DNA of 64,000 nucleotides from Ustulina deusta (GCA_023159155.1 JAJNNX010000002.1:806001-870000); one strand, 5' to 3'. Counted from the first letter of the stretch, positions 35,866 to 48,500 are shown. Notes: generated from the sequence alone by a model not told the origin. Program-made: numbers and translations.

Positions 35866-37373
35866 GAGCTACATACGCGCGGTGATATGACAACGAGATG
35901 ATATATTGCTTGCTATCAGCGTTTCTGTGGCTCGTGAGATGGATGAAGTGAAGCGTTGTCGTGGATTCGTGTTTTTGGCAGGCCTGGAATCCCGTTTAAT
36001 CCACTTTTATTCTATCGGCCATCTTAATTCTTAGGGGAAGGATGTTTGTTGCACTTGAATGGCTGGATTTTTTTTTTGATACCACTGCGGGGATATAAGA
36101 GAGAGAGGTACTTATGCCAAGACTGGAGCCGATCATGGCAAGATGCACATTTCATATGTCTAAATTCGATCTTATTTGGAACAACGGCGTCCACTCAGTA
36201 TCTAGACACTATAGAGTTCAATGATTCACGTCGGAACCTTTTTTTTTTTTTTTCTTGTTCGTTTTGTTCTTGCTCTTTCTGGAAGAGCCCCGTCGTCTTC
36301 CCAAATTCGTAGTTTTTCTCTCGTCTTACATGGTGGGGCTAGGTTGAAAATACGAAACGGGTAGTTACTTGGGCCTCAGGTTCGACGAAGCCTGAGCAAA
36401 AAGATTAAAAATTAAAAGGGGCAGGAAAGGACTGGGTTGGGGTGACCGTGCAACCAAGACAGACAGGGTTGGGTCACACATTACTCACCTGCACATGACG
36501 AAATCATGACAGAACACCAAGCGAGGAGAACTTGACGGAAACAGACTCACGCATTAGATCCTCGGCAGATCGCGAGTGCCAGATCCTAGAATTCGAGAGC
36601 AGGAGCACCTGCCCAAGTACGGTAGTATTAGGTATATGAAATACATAAGCCATGTACTATGTAAGAGCCCACCACGCTGCCCGGTATATGTGGAAGCCCC
36701 TGCCCCGTCTCCCTCCCTTCGTTTACTCGACGGAACAGCGTCGATACTCTGTCCTGCTGGTTAGTCTACCATCGCGGTCACATCGAATGTCAGCCTCCTC
36801 GAAAGTTCACGCGATTTGTTATGACAATTTCTCTCCATGACCTGTCCGAATCGAACAGTCCTACTTCACCTCCACCCACTTGGCGATAGCATCACCTCAG
36901 GCAGCGACCGCGGATGCTTCCGAGATAATAATGCACCTGGGAGGCAACTCCCCCTCTTGGTCGGCCAATGTACGTACTACTTCTTACGAGCCTCAACGAA
37001 ACCTTACAATATGATACGGAACCAGGGTGTGGTTCACGGTGCACTGTCTATTCACTCACGCGACAACGTGCTGTGAAAATGAGAGTTGGTTTTCGGCGAC
37101 ACACCAGACTAGCCAGCAGTATGGATGAGTAGCCACCCTTTTTCAGCAAACCAAAACACACAGGCCCCCGTCCACGATCAACGCTGACTCGAGACGTAGG
37201 AAAGAGATGGGAGACATGAGGGACACGAATTCAAGGGCCCTATCCCGACTTCCGGAAACAAAAACATCAAAATGCCATTTGTCGAGGGACCAACGCTCCC
37301 CATGACCAAAACTTTCAATCAGTGTTTCAAGGTCGACACCATAAGGCTGTGCGTGCATGAGGAGTACGCCGTT
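35866..37373. other. Intergenic region, no gene recognised
   Basis: Base composition is normal. A run of about 17 T lies near 36238-36254. Short frames are present, but none has protein-like composition, a plausible start context or splice sites that extend it. Confidence 0.4.
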
Positions 37374-39070
37374 TCAGGTGTAACAAGAGGGGTTTTCAGT
37401 TCTTTGCGTCGCGTTACACGTTGAGCACACCTGTCCTACTTCGATCCACCTCTGGCAATTTGTGCACTCCCAGTTGGCTAGCGTAACTGGCATCGGCCAG
37501 GGCTGACCAGAGGAGAAGAACCAACGTTACTGCGGCGGTTGTGGCGCATTGCATTTAGGGCATTCCCTCTGGTTCTCTACCTTCGCCTCGCATTTTAGGC
37601 AAACCCAAACGGAATTACTCATTGGGTGAGACTGGCTAAATTCCGCCCAAATATACGAGAAGCTCGACATTGTCGTGAGCCTTGATAGCCTTCAGTCGGT
37701 GTCGGGTATGCTGGCACTAGTAGGTATGTACCACGTCTGATGCATATTGAAGTCAGTATTTGAGCTGTCGGATACTATTAGAGACAGGGCCACTTACGTC
37801 TCTACAGTCGCTCGATCAATGCGGTCTGTGGTTCGGTGTTCTGGATGAAAACCTGGGCACGACGAGACACAACACAATTTATAATTTTCGTGAGGATGAC
37901 TTATAAGGCTCTCCTCTCCGTGCTTTTCTCCATCGGCCTGGCGCGCGACTCGAATCCTTGACATTGTCAACAGTTCAGACCCCAATATAAGCGCGCCGAG
38001 CCAGTAGCTGATCTGCATTTTGTCTATCATTGTGATGATTCTAGCGGCAGGTCGATGCCGACCAACCGGTAAGCCCATTTTCTTCGGATGAATTTTCTAA
38101 TAGTATCCTCCCAATACGCTTCTGCAACGTTGTCGAAGGTGTGTCACCAAATTCTCCTCGTTGACCATGTCTCAGGCAGTTAAATCCATGTTCTCTCGTC
38201 TTACCTGATATATGACAGAACAGGAGTTATACAAGCAATATCTAGCCTGACGTTGCATCCTGTATTTCTGGTGCATTGGGAATGAACCCAGTGAAGCCCA
38301 CACGTTTGGGTCGCCAAGGATTACTATTGCTTCGCGGACAACCCTGTGGTGAACCCTACGAGGTCTCTTCACAGGCATCGCCAATAAAGGCGACCCTACC
38401 TGTCATTACAGCTCGGAACACAGCTTACTTGTGTGACTATCTTACGTGCATGTAGCTAGTTGCTGCTGTTAGGTACGTACTATCTAAAGGTTGCACACTG
38501 TGATTGAATTTGTATGTTGCACTGCTGTTCTATACCATCGTGTCATAGTAAACGGTCCGCGTCATGATCAGGCATAAGCGGATGGTCTTGGGATAAATTC
38601 AAGTATCCCCCTATAACTTATGATACGATGCAATTAATCAGCATGGTTGACTGTAAACTTAAGTGTTCCGAACATTGTTTACACCTTGATAACACACACT
38701 TTGCTTAAACTGATGCAATGCAAACGAGCGTTCTCGGAATAGCTTACCGTTGACAGGTAAGGTCCGAAACGCTTTAGGATACATTTGCATATTGAAAAAG
38801 CGGGGCGGCAAATGTGACCAAAAAATGACAGATTCGGTTTGTTGTCTCACGATGTAAACTTCTTGCAGCTAACAGCATAAGTGACCGTGTTTCCCCTCCC
38901 AAAACTTCACCCAATAATGAAGAACAGCGTCCATCGGGTTCCCGATGACATAGCCACTAACTTGGAGGGACAGTCTTGAGGTAAGCGCTTACTTACCCAA
39001 AGTTCAAGTTGTTGGAGGTGTAATTCTTCCATGGACCCGGCTCGATATCATTCTCACGAGGCCAGGCCAT
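37374..39070 (-). pseudogene. Broken multi-exon gene ending in two zinc-ribbon modules
   Basis: Minus-strand pieces look like exons of one decayed gene. Exon 39070-38997 (MAWPRENDIEPGPWKNYTSN) ends at donor GTAAGT. After a short 40-nt gap the frame continues (YVIGNPMDAVLHYWVKFWEG) to a TAG at 38869-38871, then stays open through VYIVRQQTESVIFWSHLPPR. Further pieces at 38378-38205 (donor CAG/GTAAGA) and 38096-37798 (donor GTAAGT, branch TACTGAC downstream) join in frame. The last part, 37670-37374, encodes two parallel modules W-x-C-x2-C-x9-C-x2-C-N-A-x-Q (VWVCLKCEAKVENQRECPKC and WECTNCQRWIEVGQVCSTC), in frame but split by TAA at 37527-37529. Both stops can derive from CAG/CAA by C-to-T. Alternative: the middle exons belong to a separate 196-residue gene ending at 37619. 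Family not recognised. Confidence 0.4.
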
Positions 39071-40138
39071 TTTGAGTGAATTAAACCTGCAATACCGAAA
39101 ATTCCTCTACGGATGGTTGTATCCCGAACGCCGTTTAGTTAGCCTTTGCTGTGCAGCTCACGGTCCTATACATAGTACTCTTGGCTAACATGCAGTTGGG
39201 ATCCTGGTTTAACAGAGAATTTATCTACCTACTCTATAGCAGAGCGAAGGACAGTAGAGAACGATCTTGTTAGGATAGCTACTGTCTGTATGGTAGCTAG
39301 AATAGAAAGAAATATGAGGGTTTTGTTAATACTAGATCAAGGGGGCAATAAATTTTCAGTCGGCTTTGAGCTACCCACACCATTTCGTTAGATCTGAGAT
39401 AGCAGATCAACACTGATAATACGGAAAATACGTTGGAATTAGATTTGTCAAATTCTTGTATGAATGGCACTCTCCTCTCAGACGCCCTACACCCGTAGAG
39501 ACGTAACCCAGGAGACCGAAGTGCTCTGGGCGCGTAACGTCTCGGAAGAATTAGGTAGTATAGAAATGATCGATTTTTCTAGGCATAACAGTCACCGCTA
39601 TTTACTTGCTTAGCTGCGTGAAGGCTGTATCGTAAGCTTCAGCTTGTAACTCATCTATTAAGTGAGAAGAAGTTGGAATAGACAATACAATTGTTTTAAT
39701 CGAGAACAACTAGGTTCTCATGGTTAAGTAAGGCATAACCATATTCGGCGAGAAAATACAAAGATGGGATAAGATCGGCAGCAAAATGATATTCTAGTCT
39801 GAAGAAGACTCCTTCGGCCCGGTAATGAGCTCCGTTGGAACACGAAACCCTGTGCATTGCTTGTAAGATATTGACTGTTTTTTTCGTGATTCGGTCACAG
39901 TTGATGGTGGCGAGGAGTCAACCCTTACTGGTTTACCTCTTGTTTCACTAATCGCCAGCTACTTATATGATGTTCTTGCATCTCCTAGCCTGTTTCTATC
40001 CCGTCTATTGTCCATTAACTGGAGGCAGATCAATTGGCTTCGATAAACAAAGACAAAGTCTATACATCCACGGCACGGGAGCCCATTTCATTCAGTGTAA
40101 CCAACACCATTTCCTCTAATTCTACCTAGGTACCTGGA
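39071..40138. other. Intergenic region, no gene recognised
   Basis: No credible frame on either strand. It probably contains the promoter of the broken minus-strand gene, which starts at 39070. Confidence 0.4.
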
Positions 40139-40579
40139 ATATATCGCCATCGCGGCTGGAGCTCCTGCTTCTACCCTACCGTTATTGTAGTAGTCCCCAG
40201 ATTTATCCGAGCCGAGTATCACCCCCGCCTGCAAGACGAGACCGTGGAGAAAGTCCCTTGATCACTAGATAGCTACATGCCATCTACCAGTATCGCCGAA
40301 GCGCAGCAAGCTCTTAACAAGGGATAGTATCCATATTACTCTGAAGAGCCAGTCTGGAAACTTGATAATCACTAGAATTAAGCCGACTTAGGAGATACCC
40401 CCTTCCAGCTTCATTCTCTCCAAAGCTCACCCTCTCCCAACCTGCAATTTGATACTGCCCAGCTACTCCTCCAGCAGAGCCTACCATATACGTGACCTGA
40501 CTTCCTGACCGCAGGGCGAGATAGGTTCGCCAATGCTACCTTCGGGACAAGAATATTTTCCCTCGAATGTACCTACTAA
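40139..40579 (+). pseudogene. Decayed reading frame of unknown family
   Basis: One plus-strand frame keeps protein-like composition for about 145 codons (for example IAEAQQALNKG, YPYYSEEPVWKLDNH, DTPFQLHSLQSSPSPNLQFD, PDFLTAGRDRFANATFGTRI) but is interrupted by several stops (TAG, TAA, TGA). Each can be explained by a single C-to-T change from Gln or Arg codons. No start or splice sites restore it. I do not recognise the family. A chance frame remains possible. Confidence 0.3.
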
Positions 40580-42992
40580 GTAAAAATGCATGCAAGAACT
40601 TAGCCGAATGCAACAAGGATTGCAAAGAAGCCCTTCTCAAACTACAGAAAATACAAAGCCTTGCCGATTCGTCTACTGCCACCCACCGATGCGAAGCATT
40701 TCGGTCCCGAACCGAGAATAAGTTGAGGTTACATCGATCTACTTAACACAGATACTCGATTCTTCCTACTTCCACATTTGTATTACCGCGTCCATGTCAA
40801 GACATCCTCCTACAATGCAGGAAGACCTCATGTACACATAGTATAGGATGGCTGGACAAATCTATGTGCATCGAGAATTTTATTGCTAACTCTTATGAGC
40901 GTAACATTGGAGTATTGGGTCGCCAGAACTACCCCAAACCGCGCAAAACAGCGAGTGAGCGAGCGTGTTTACATAAAAGTACTTTGACACCAAAACTAAA
41001 TACCTGGAGACCCGTAGATCCATGCCAACAATTCGATAATGCCGGTTCTATATGTGCTCGGTTCCATGTTTTGAACAACTGCATCCGTCAGCCACTTAGG
41101 ATGGTCTAGGTAGTGTGACGACAATCGACGGGACCTAAACCAACCTTTCATACATATCGTAATCTAATGGATAGACTCACTTGTTACAGAATTCCGGAAC
41201 TAGGGAAAGAAAAAAAAATATCACCAGCTCACCTCAAAGACGAGTGGAAATGGTATCCTTCTAAGCACCCAATACCAGGCTTCTGGAGCCGAGGGCCTCC
41301 TGGTCCCGATTCGCTAGGCTTCAACGCTCCTCTATCCCACTCGACGTCACCGAGATCTATTCATCTTTGCCTAGAGAAATTTGTATGTCTCTGTACAGAG
41401 AAAAGCCGGTTGCGGTATAGAACTCTGACCCAAAAAAAAAAGAAAAAAAAGGTTAGGACCAATGAAGAACAACCCGAATTGAAAGTACCAGGGTCTATAT
41501 ATAGCAATTATAACCGAAAGCTCCCCATAGCCTGCACAGGGCTCACTCGAACTCTTGAACAAGCCAAGAAAATCCTCCACGATCATCACATTAGATGAGG
41601 CGACCTTGGCCTTGAAAGGTGACTCGAACTATGGAGTTTATCCTCGATGCATACGACATTATGCATCATTCTACCAACACTGCCGTAAAGTCATCTCAAT
41701 AATGATCACTTACATACGGCAAGCTTTAACCGAAATCAAGTCGCCATTTCTGTGCGAGACCATCATAAACGATGGGGCTGAGGCTGTTTCTAACCCCAGC
41801 CACGGCAGATATTTCCATGGGTAAATGGCTCTCAGATAAACTTGGCCTGGGTGGAGAGGCACACGTCAGCAGCATCTAAAATTGATTACCCTTGGAGATA
41901 TATCCCTGGCGAAGCTGACGTTTTTGGACCCTGGCAGCACACTTGCAGCGAACCCGCAGGACCACATGCATTTCACCATACTACAGTACTAGTATGTACG
42001 TTGACAACCCGCGCCCTCTCCGGGAGACACTGACATGCCGCACCTACAGTATGCCACATAGTATGCAACGGATCGCCATCTAACATGCAAAGAGGGCCGT
42101 ATCTTGTGCCACCCGACTGTTCGCGTCCCCTACGGGTAGCCACTGCAGACGATCGTAGATTGACGTGTACGAAAATGGGTGTGTCGAACTCCCGTACTCA
42201 CATTCTCGCCCGGCCCGATCTTCGGCCCGTACGGATCGGCAGCAGGTGGCGGCTGTTCACGAGAGACGGTGCATGATGAGATCGGGTTTCTGATCGGATG
42301 CTTGGGTCTGTGCGGCCCTTGGCCAGCCCGAATGAGCGATGGACCGGCCCAGCCAGCGATATGCACAGTGCCCGTGTGGAATGTGGGTGTTGGGAAATAT
42401 ATGTGACCTGTCACTTGTCACATATGAGCACGAAGGTACTGCTACCTGTATATGTATGCTCGCTCTGTTGGACCCCACGTTGGGCAACAAAGGATGGTAT
42501 GTATAAGGTAGACACGAATTGATGGAGGGGAATGCTGTATGCACCAGTGTACATGTGCACAAAAAGACGACAATGTTTATAAATTCCTAACATGAAAGGG
42601 CTTCAAGTCTAATGAGATGGACAAAAAGTTCCGTATTAAGTAAGTAATTCCTCTGTGTCTGGTTGAATACACGCCCCGATATACCACTGGAGATCAAAAC
42701 TAGCTAGCGCTATATCTGCCGCTTGGTCTGATTAAACAACGAAGCGGGACATCAATGGGTGCCTGAAATAGCAGGAGCCCAAGCTAGATTTAGGTAAGTA
42801 GGTTACACCAGAGGTACTGCTACCTGCTGCACCTTAGGCATGTACTTGGTATGTATGCCTTCATACCCCTCTGCATCCACCCTACATCCATGTTGCAACC
42901 CTTCTTGCTCAACATCTCAACATCAACCCCCCCTCCAAGAACAAAACAAAAAGCCAGACCGATAACAAGAGCCACACACCCACGCACACACC
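40580..42992. other. Intergenic region with weak coding-like fragments
   Basis: At about 40590-40745 a frame reads CKNLAECNKDCKEALLKLQK and onward with four Cys before a stop; it may be part of the same decayed locus. An ATG frame at 41167-41598 (143 codons) has an A-rich low-complexity centre and no recognisable domain, and I do not call it. TAGGTA-type motifs recur at about 42790-42850. The last 150 bp are the C-rich leader of the next gene. Confidence 0.35.
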
Positions 42993-44766
42993 ATGGCCGA
43001 GAACACAGGCACTTCCTATTCGACCGATCCTGCCCTGTACATTTACACATCCCTGACCGCGGGGTCCTCTCACATCGTGACAGCCACGTCACGTCTCGAG
43101 ACCATCCTGCGCGCCAATCGCGTGCCCTTCAAGGCCATCGACATCGCCACTGACGAGAAGGCTCGCATGCTATGGGGGCGGCGAGCCGGCAAGGACGAGG
43201 GCGGCCGTGTCCGCAAGCTGCCCGGCCTCGTACAGATGGGTATGGTGCTAGGTGTAAGTTGCTGTCATTCGCACTCTAGGATGGGGAGAGTAGAACAGGG
43301 AAGGCAGAGAGCAGAGAGCAGAGAGCAGGGCAGAGCAGAACACAGAGGAGAAGAGCAGCAAACGGGCTGACGGAAGAACTCGCTAATTATAGTAGGACCT
43401 AGTCGAGATCGAAGAGTGGAACGAGTACGCCGAGTTGAAAGAACATGTCACCATCTACTATGACGACTTCACCATACCGCCCAAGAGCCAGGCACCTCCA
43501 CCCGTAGCCATGAGACCCCTTAATCAACCATTTCCTCAGTCAGGCATAGCCCCTTCTTCCTCAACGACGAAGACTACAACAACAACGAGCCCGCCCGCAC
43601 CTCCCCCTCCAGCGCCCCCACTCCCAACGGACAAAGACAAGACAAAGATTCCCCTTTCGTCTCCCACGCCGACAAGCACAGCTCAGAAGACCGCCAACGC
43701 CGCCGCGAGCGCCACGACGCCCATCCGCAGCCTTGCAGAAGAGGCTGCCCAGAAGGCGAAAAAGGTTCAGTTAGACCGACTACGGGAGAAAGTCCACGGG
43801 AATAATGACGCCTCACCCTCGACCGGCGCCTCAAGCAAGGACAAAGAGAATAAGAAATCAACTGCCTCGCCCTCGACCGCCGCTGCAAGCAAGAGCAAAG
43901 AAAGCAAGAAACCAGCAGAGAGCAAAAAAACGACAGAGACCAAGAAACCGACAGGGACCAAGAAACTAGCAGAAAGCAAGAAACCAACAGAGGGCAAGAA
44001 ACCGACAGAGAGCAAGAAACTAGCAGAGAGCAAGAAACTAGTAGAAAGCAAGAAACCGACAGAGACCAAGAAACCAACTGAGAGCAAGAAACCGACGGAG
44101 AGCAAGAAAACAGCTGCCTCGCTCTCGACCACCGCCTCCAGCAAGGGCAAAGAGAGCAAGAAGCTAGCTGCCTCGTCCTCGATCGCTGCCTCAAGCAAGG
44201 GCAAAGAGAACAAGAAACCTGCTGCCGCGAGCCGAAGCCCCGCTTCGGCGACACCTAAGAAAGAGACGTCCGCCACGGACTCGGTCAGCGACAGCATGAG
44301 CAACCTTACGATCGGGAGCAAAGGGTCGGCATCAGTGGCAGAACTACAATCCCCTACGACGGGGAAGTGGCGCTCAGGTGTCTTGCCCGCCGGCGCCGCG
44401 CAGCCTCTCTTACAAAGCCCGACGACGGGGACGTGGAAGGCGGGGAGCCTTGGCGGCATAATCACAGAACACCGCGGGTCCGTCATAGCGAGCGCGTCGC
44501 CAGAGGAGATAGCCGCTATTGAAAAGGCGGAGGCGATCCCTGAGGTAGATAGTAGCGAAGAGGAAGACAGCGAAGAGGAGGAGGAGGAAGACGGTGACGG
44601 TGACGGTGACGGTGACGATGACGATGACGATGACGATGACGAAGACGAAGACGAAGACGAAGACGAAGACGAAGACGAAGAAGAGGAAGAGGAAGACGAT
44701 GACGATGACGATGATGAAGACGAAGACAGCGAAGACGAAGCGGAGAAAGCGAAAGGAAAGAAGTGA
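42993..44766 (+). CDS. SH3BGR-like thioredoxin-fold protein with repeat and acidic tail
   Basis: Two exons, 42993-43253 and 43396-44766, encode 543 residues; the 142-bp intron has donor GTAAGT. The N-terminal ~115 residues form an SH3BGR/glutaredoxin-like domain: LYIYTSLTAGSSHIVTATSR, ILRANRVPFKAIDIATDEKA, then LPGLVQMG and, across the splice, DLVEIEEWNEYAELKEHV. It lacks the CxxC redox pair, as is usual in this family. A Pro/Thr linker follows, then 12 hexapeptide copies of ESKKPT type (residues ~256-327, DNA 43900-44115), Ser/Lys-rich blocks, two copies of LQSPTTGxW, and a C-terminal Asp/Glu tail of about 60 residues ending KAKGKK. The tail is encoded by GACGAT/GACGAA microsatellites. It probably acts as a cytosolic or nuclear scaffold; no enzymatic activity is implied. 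Confidence 0.85.
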
Positions 44767-45541
44767 GAAATGTGTGTCTAATAAATATACTTACATAAAC
44801 AATCAAGAGCTCCAGAACACATCAGCGCCGCGGTATACTCCTTGCGAGAGTGACAAATTGGGGGAGGGGGAGGGGGAGGGGGGAGGCCATTTCGAGAATT
44901 AGCTAAGAGGAAATATCTGCGTGCTTCCCCCGGGTGTATATGCATGGGGCTGTTCTACGAGTTGGGGATGATACCACTACAGATCACCGAAGGAACTGTC
45001 CCACGGATGGAAAGAGAGAAAGATGATGACATTAAATAAATGAAAATAAACCCCTAAATCAACAGCCCTCACGGGCCTGGCTTGTCAGACATGCTACCTT
45101 AGCGACGTAGATGAACCCACGCGCCAGATTGAATATATAGGTTAGTCGAGACTGACTATGCTGCTGGATTTACTCTTACAATGTGAGTTCGATTGTAATC
45201 GTTCTGCTTTGCGTCTGTCTGTCTGGGTGTCTGTCTCTTTCTGGTATATTTCTCTCTCTCTCTTAAGGGTTCTGTTTTCTCATCTAGTCAGTCATATCTG
45301 GCTGGATGTCGCACAGCCCTCGTAACATCTAGTTAGATGGGATTTGGGACGCTTTCGGCCACTTATTATTCCTCAGAGTCATTTACTTTTTATCCTGATC
45401 TCGTAGTTGCTAAGGTTGTGATATCTATTTGAAACTCGAATTTCGCATTTCGCTCGTTTTACACGCATCGCTGATTTCGCGTTATATCTTATCATCGTTT
45501 CTCGGTTTATATTTTTCCATAGATCTCTACTTTTATTATGT
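44767..45541. other. Convergent 3' intergenic region
   Basis: This lies between the 3' ends of the SH3BGR-like gene (plus) and PEX6 (minus). It holds a G-rich tract at 44860-44886, CT-rich microsatellite patches near 45236-45262 and T-rich sequence next to the PEX6 stop, consistent with polyadenylation regions. No gene. Confidence 0.5.
44860..44886 (+). other. Potential G-quadruplex tract (GGGGGA repeats)
   Basis: Runs of five or six guanines separated by single adenines (GGGGGAGGGGGAGGGGGAGG) satisfy the G-quadruplex pattern. The tract lies about 95 bp after the stop codon of the SH3BGR-like gene, in its probable 3' untranslated region. Confidence 0.65.
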
Positions 45542-48500
45542 TTAGTACAGGCCTTCATCGTCACTAGCCGTCAAGTCCTGGAACTGAGCGATAGCCTTCC
45601 CTTTCCCTTTCGCCCGTCCGTTGACGCTGCTATAGCTGGCATATTGACTCGCGTTCGAGTCATCGTCATCTTCGTCATTGCTGTCCGTGGCAACCGCCTT
45701 CCCCTTGATCTTTCCCACGGCTTTCCCTTTGCCCTTCCCTGCCATGGAAGACGGCCGGCCAAACTCGGCCGACATGGGAGACAGGATTGCGTCGGAATCT
45801 CGCTCCTGTTGGTGTTGCTTATCTCCCCCGCCCTCGAACGTGGCGCGCACACGCTGATAGTGGGCAAGTTCCCCGGCACTAACGCTGGGGATGAGCTCCC
45901 GGTTGGCGTCTAGAAAGTCCTTCTCGGTAACCATGACGGCGATGTCTTCGGGCGTGGCGTAGTGGTCGAAAAAGTTCGCTGTTGAGATTGGGTGGGTTAT
46001 CTCTGGACGATTTGCGTTCAGAGCCCGGATCTTGGTGTCGACGGCAGCAGCTTGCCTCGTGACGGCTTTCAACATCGCATCGCTGCACATCGCATAAAAG
46101 TCGGCACCCGTGTATGTGAAGGGGAGCTGTTGTGCAACAGCAGCTAGTGAGACAGAGGGGTGGATGGTAAACCTGCGAGACAGCTTTAGTGTTTTCGCCT
46201 TCTTCTTGAGACGACTAAGAGTACGATTTAGACTCACTTTCTTGTTAAGGCTTCCATTATCTTGAGTTGCTTTTGATGCGTGTCGGAAACTCCCAGGTAC
46301 AGCATCTTGTCAAATCTGCCAGGACGCAGGAGCGCTTGGTCGAGCAAGTCTGGTCGATTGGTGGCGCCGATGACAAACACACCACCTCCACCATCATCAC
46401 CGCCAGACATACCGTCGAGCTCAGCTAAGAGCTGCGATACGATACGGTCCATGACGCCGCCGCTGTCACCCTGGTTTCCTCTCTTAGGTGCCACGGAATC
46501 CAGTTCATCAAAGAATACAACACAAGGACGTGCATCACGCGCGCGTTGGAAAACCCTGCGAACGTTGGCCTCGGACTCACCAATGTACATGTTCAGCAGC
46601 TCGGGACCCTTGACACTGAAGAAGTTTAAGCTGTACTCCGTGGCGATAGCCTTTGCGACCAATGTTTTACCTGTTCCGGGAGGGCCGTAAAACAGGACGC
46701 CAGACCGTTTTTTCATGCCCTTGGCGAACAATTCCGGTCTCTCTAGGGGTAATTGGATGGTCTCCCTGACTGCTTCCTTGACATTATCAAGGCCACCGAC
46801 ATCATCCCAGGATACATTTGGGATCTTTGGGGCGCCGATTGCATCCGCAAAATTCTTCCGAGCTGCATCAACCGCGATATCAAAGTCCGCTTTAGTCAAG
46901 GATCTTGCCCATGATCCCCCGGCTATTTGGATATCACGAATAGTGATGCTCGTGTTTTCATCAGACCCTTTTCTCGACAAGGACTCTAAGCGCGAGTCTC
47001 GGGCCACCATCGCCCTCTCCACTACGTCGACCAAGTCTCCTGCAACAAGGGCTGCCGTCTTCAGAGCAACACCGCTAAGCTCCACATCAGGTGCTAAAGA
47101 TACTCCTCGACTATCTACGATAGAACGCAAGATACCCTCACGTTCACCTTCATCGGGAGCACCCATCTCTATTTCGTGTGTGAAAAGACCTCGTACCCCG
47201 TCTGGTACTTTATCGACTTCGGTTGTGGTGGCGATCAAGACTCTGGTGTCAGCGAGAATTTCCTTTACAGCCGTTACCATTCGATCTGCCGTTAAAGCTT
47301 CAACGTGTCGAATAACTAAAGTGCAGTGTTCGGGCCCACAACTCATTGCGCGGTCGGCTCGTGCTTTCAGAAAGCCCTCTGTCTTTACATCGCTGCCTCC
47401 CGCACCGCTCTCATTGACTATGTCATACGCGTCGATGGTGAAAGTATGAAGACCAATATCCGAACTAGCGCTCATAGCCACAGTTGCTTTCCCAATATTG
47501 CGCTGTGTCGATACGAGCAGGACCGCTATTGGGGGCATTTTCAAGTGAATAGCTCGTTTACTGGTCGCAGCCGCCATAAGTTCCCTCAATCTTCTTCTAA
47601 GGGGCGATATGAATCTTTGGGGAGGCTGTTGGAGCGTTGTGACTTGGGACATTGACGTAGACTGAGGAAGCTCCTCGATGCGAAGATAAAATGGCCAGTT
47701 GCTGTCCTTGATACCTGGAAGAGAACAAGTGAAGCTACCCGATTGCGCGATCTGAGTCGAAGCCGTATTCACGCAAGCAACAGCTCCCCATATGTCCTCG
47801 TCGTCTTCATCATCAGGTATTTCTGGTTTTTGCCTCACTATATGGCTAACTCGGAACCAGGCAGCGGCGTCAGCTTTGGACGCAGCGCCGGAGAAAGATT
47901 TATTCGATTCTGCGATGGCTAACAGATCGTCGACGGCAAGCCCGTCATTTGAGCCTGCACTTTCCTGGAGAGTTCTCCCTAGCTGTGTTTCAATGGGTAC
48001 CGCAATCAGATCGCCGGTCCTCACAATACGCAAGCTTCGCGCAAAATACCTCTTCAAGCCGCCGAGTATAGCCGTTTGCAGTGCTTTTTCGGAAGAAATG
48101 GGAGTTCGAATTTGCTGTACCGTTACATCTCGAGCATAAGGTGGACGAGATGCACTGGTTATTTTAGGCTGGCCGGGTCTTAGAGGATAAGCATATCTCT
48201 TTAAAGGAGAAAGGCGAACATAAGGCGTATTCTCCAAATTCGCAAGCAAGAGGGGAGACATATGAGCCCCTGGCCCCGTTGGCTTTTGGATTTGGGATTC
48301 AAAGAAGGACAAGCGTCGACCTCCAGGTTCATGTTTCGAGCTCGGGATTCTCGTCATGGGCCGGCGCGAATAACCGTCGGGGAGCCCAAAGATCTTAGCA
48401 GGTCGCCAATTTGACTCTTCCTCTAAATCCCCGAAGCTCCCCAATCCGAACAAACCTCCCCCGTTCGTTGGCGGCTCTTCGGCTGCTTCGACTCTTACCC

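Noticed and set aside
41167..41598. 143-codon ATG frame in the gene desert
   Set aside because: An A-rich low-complexity centre, no domain, no sensible codon pattern and no splice context; likely chance.
43574..44486. Long minus-strand frames opposite the SH3BGR-like gene
   Set aside because: They are mirror frames of the Lys/Ser/Thr repeat region and have no independent start or domain support.
46280..48139. Long plus-strand frames opposite PEX6
   Set aside because: These are shadows of the minus-strand PEX6 coding sequence, whose AAA motifs are unmistakable.
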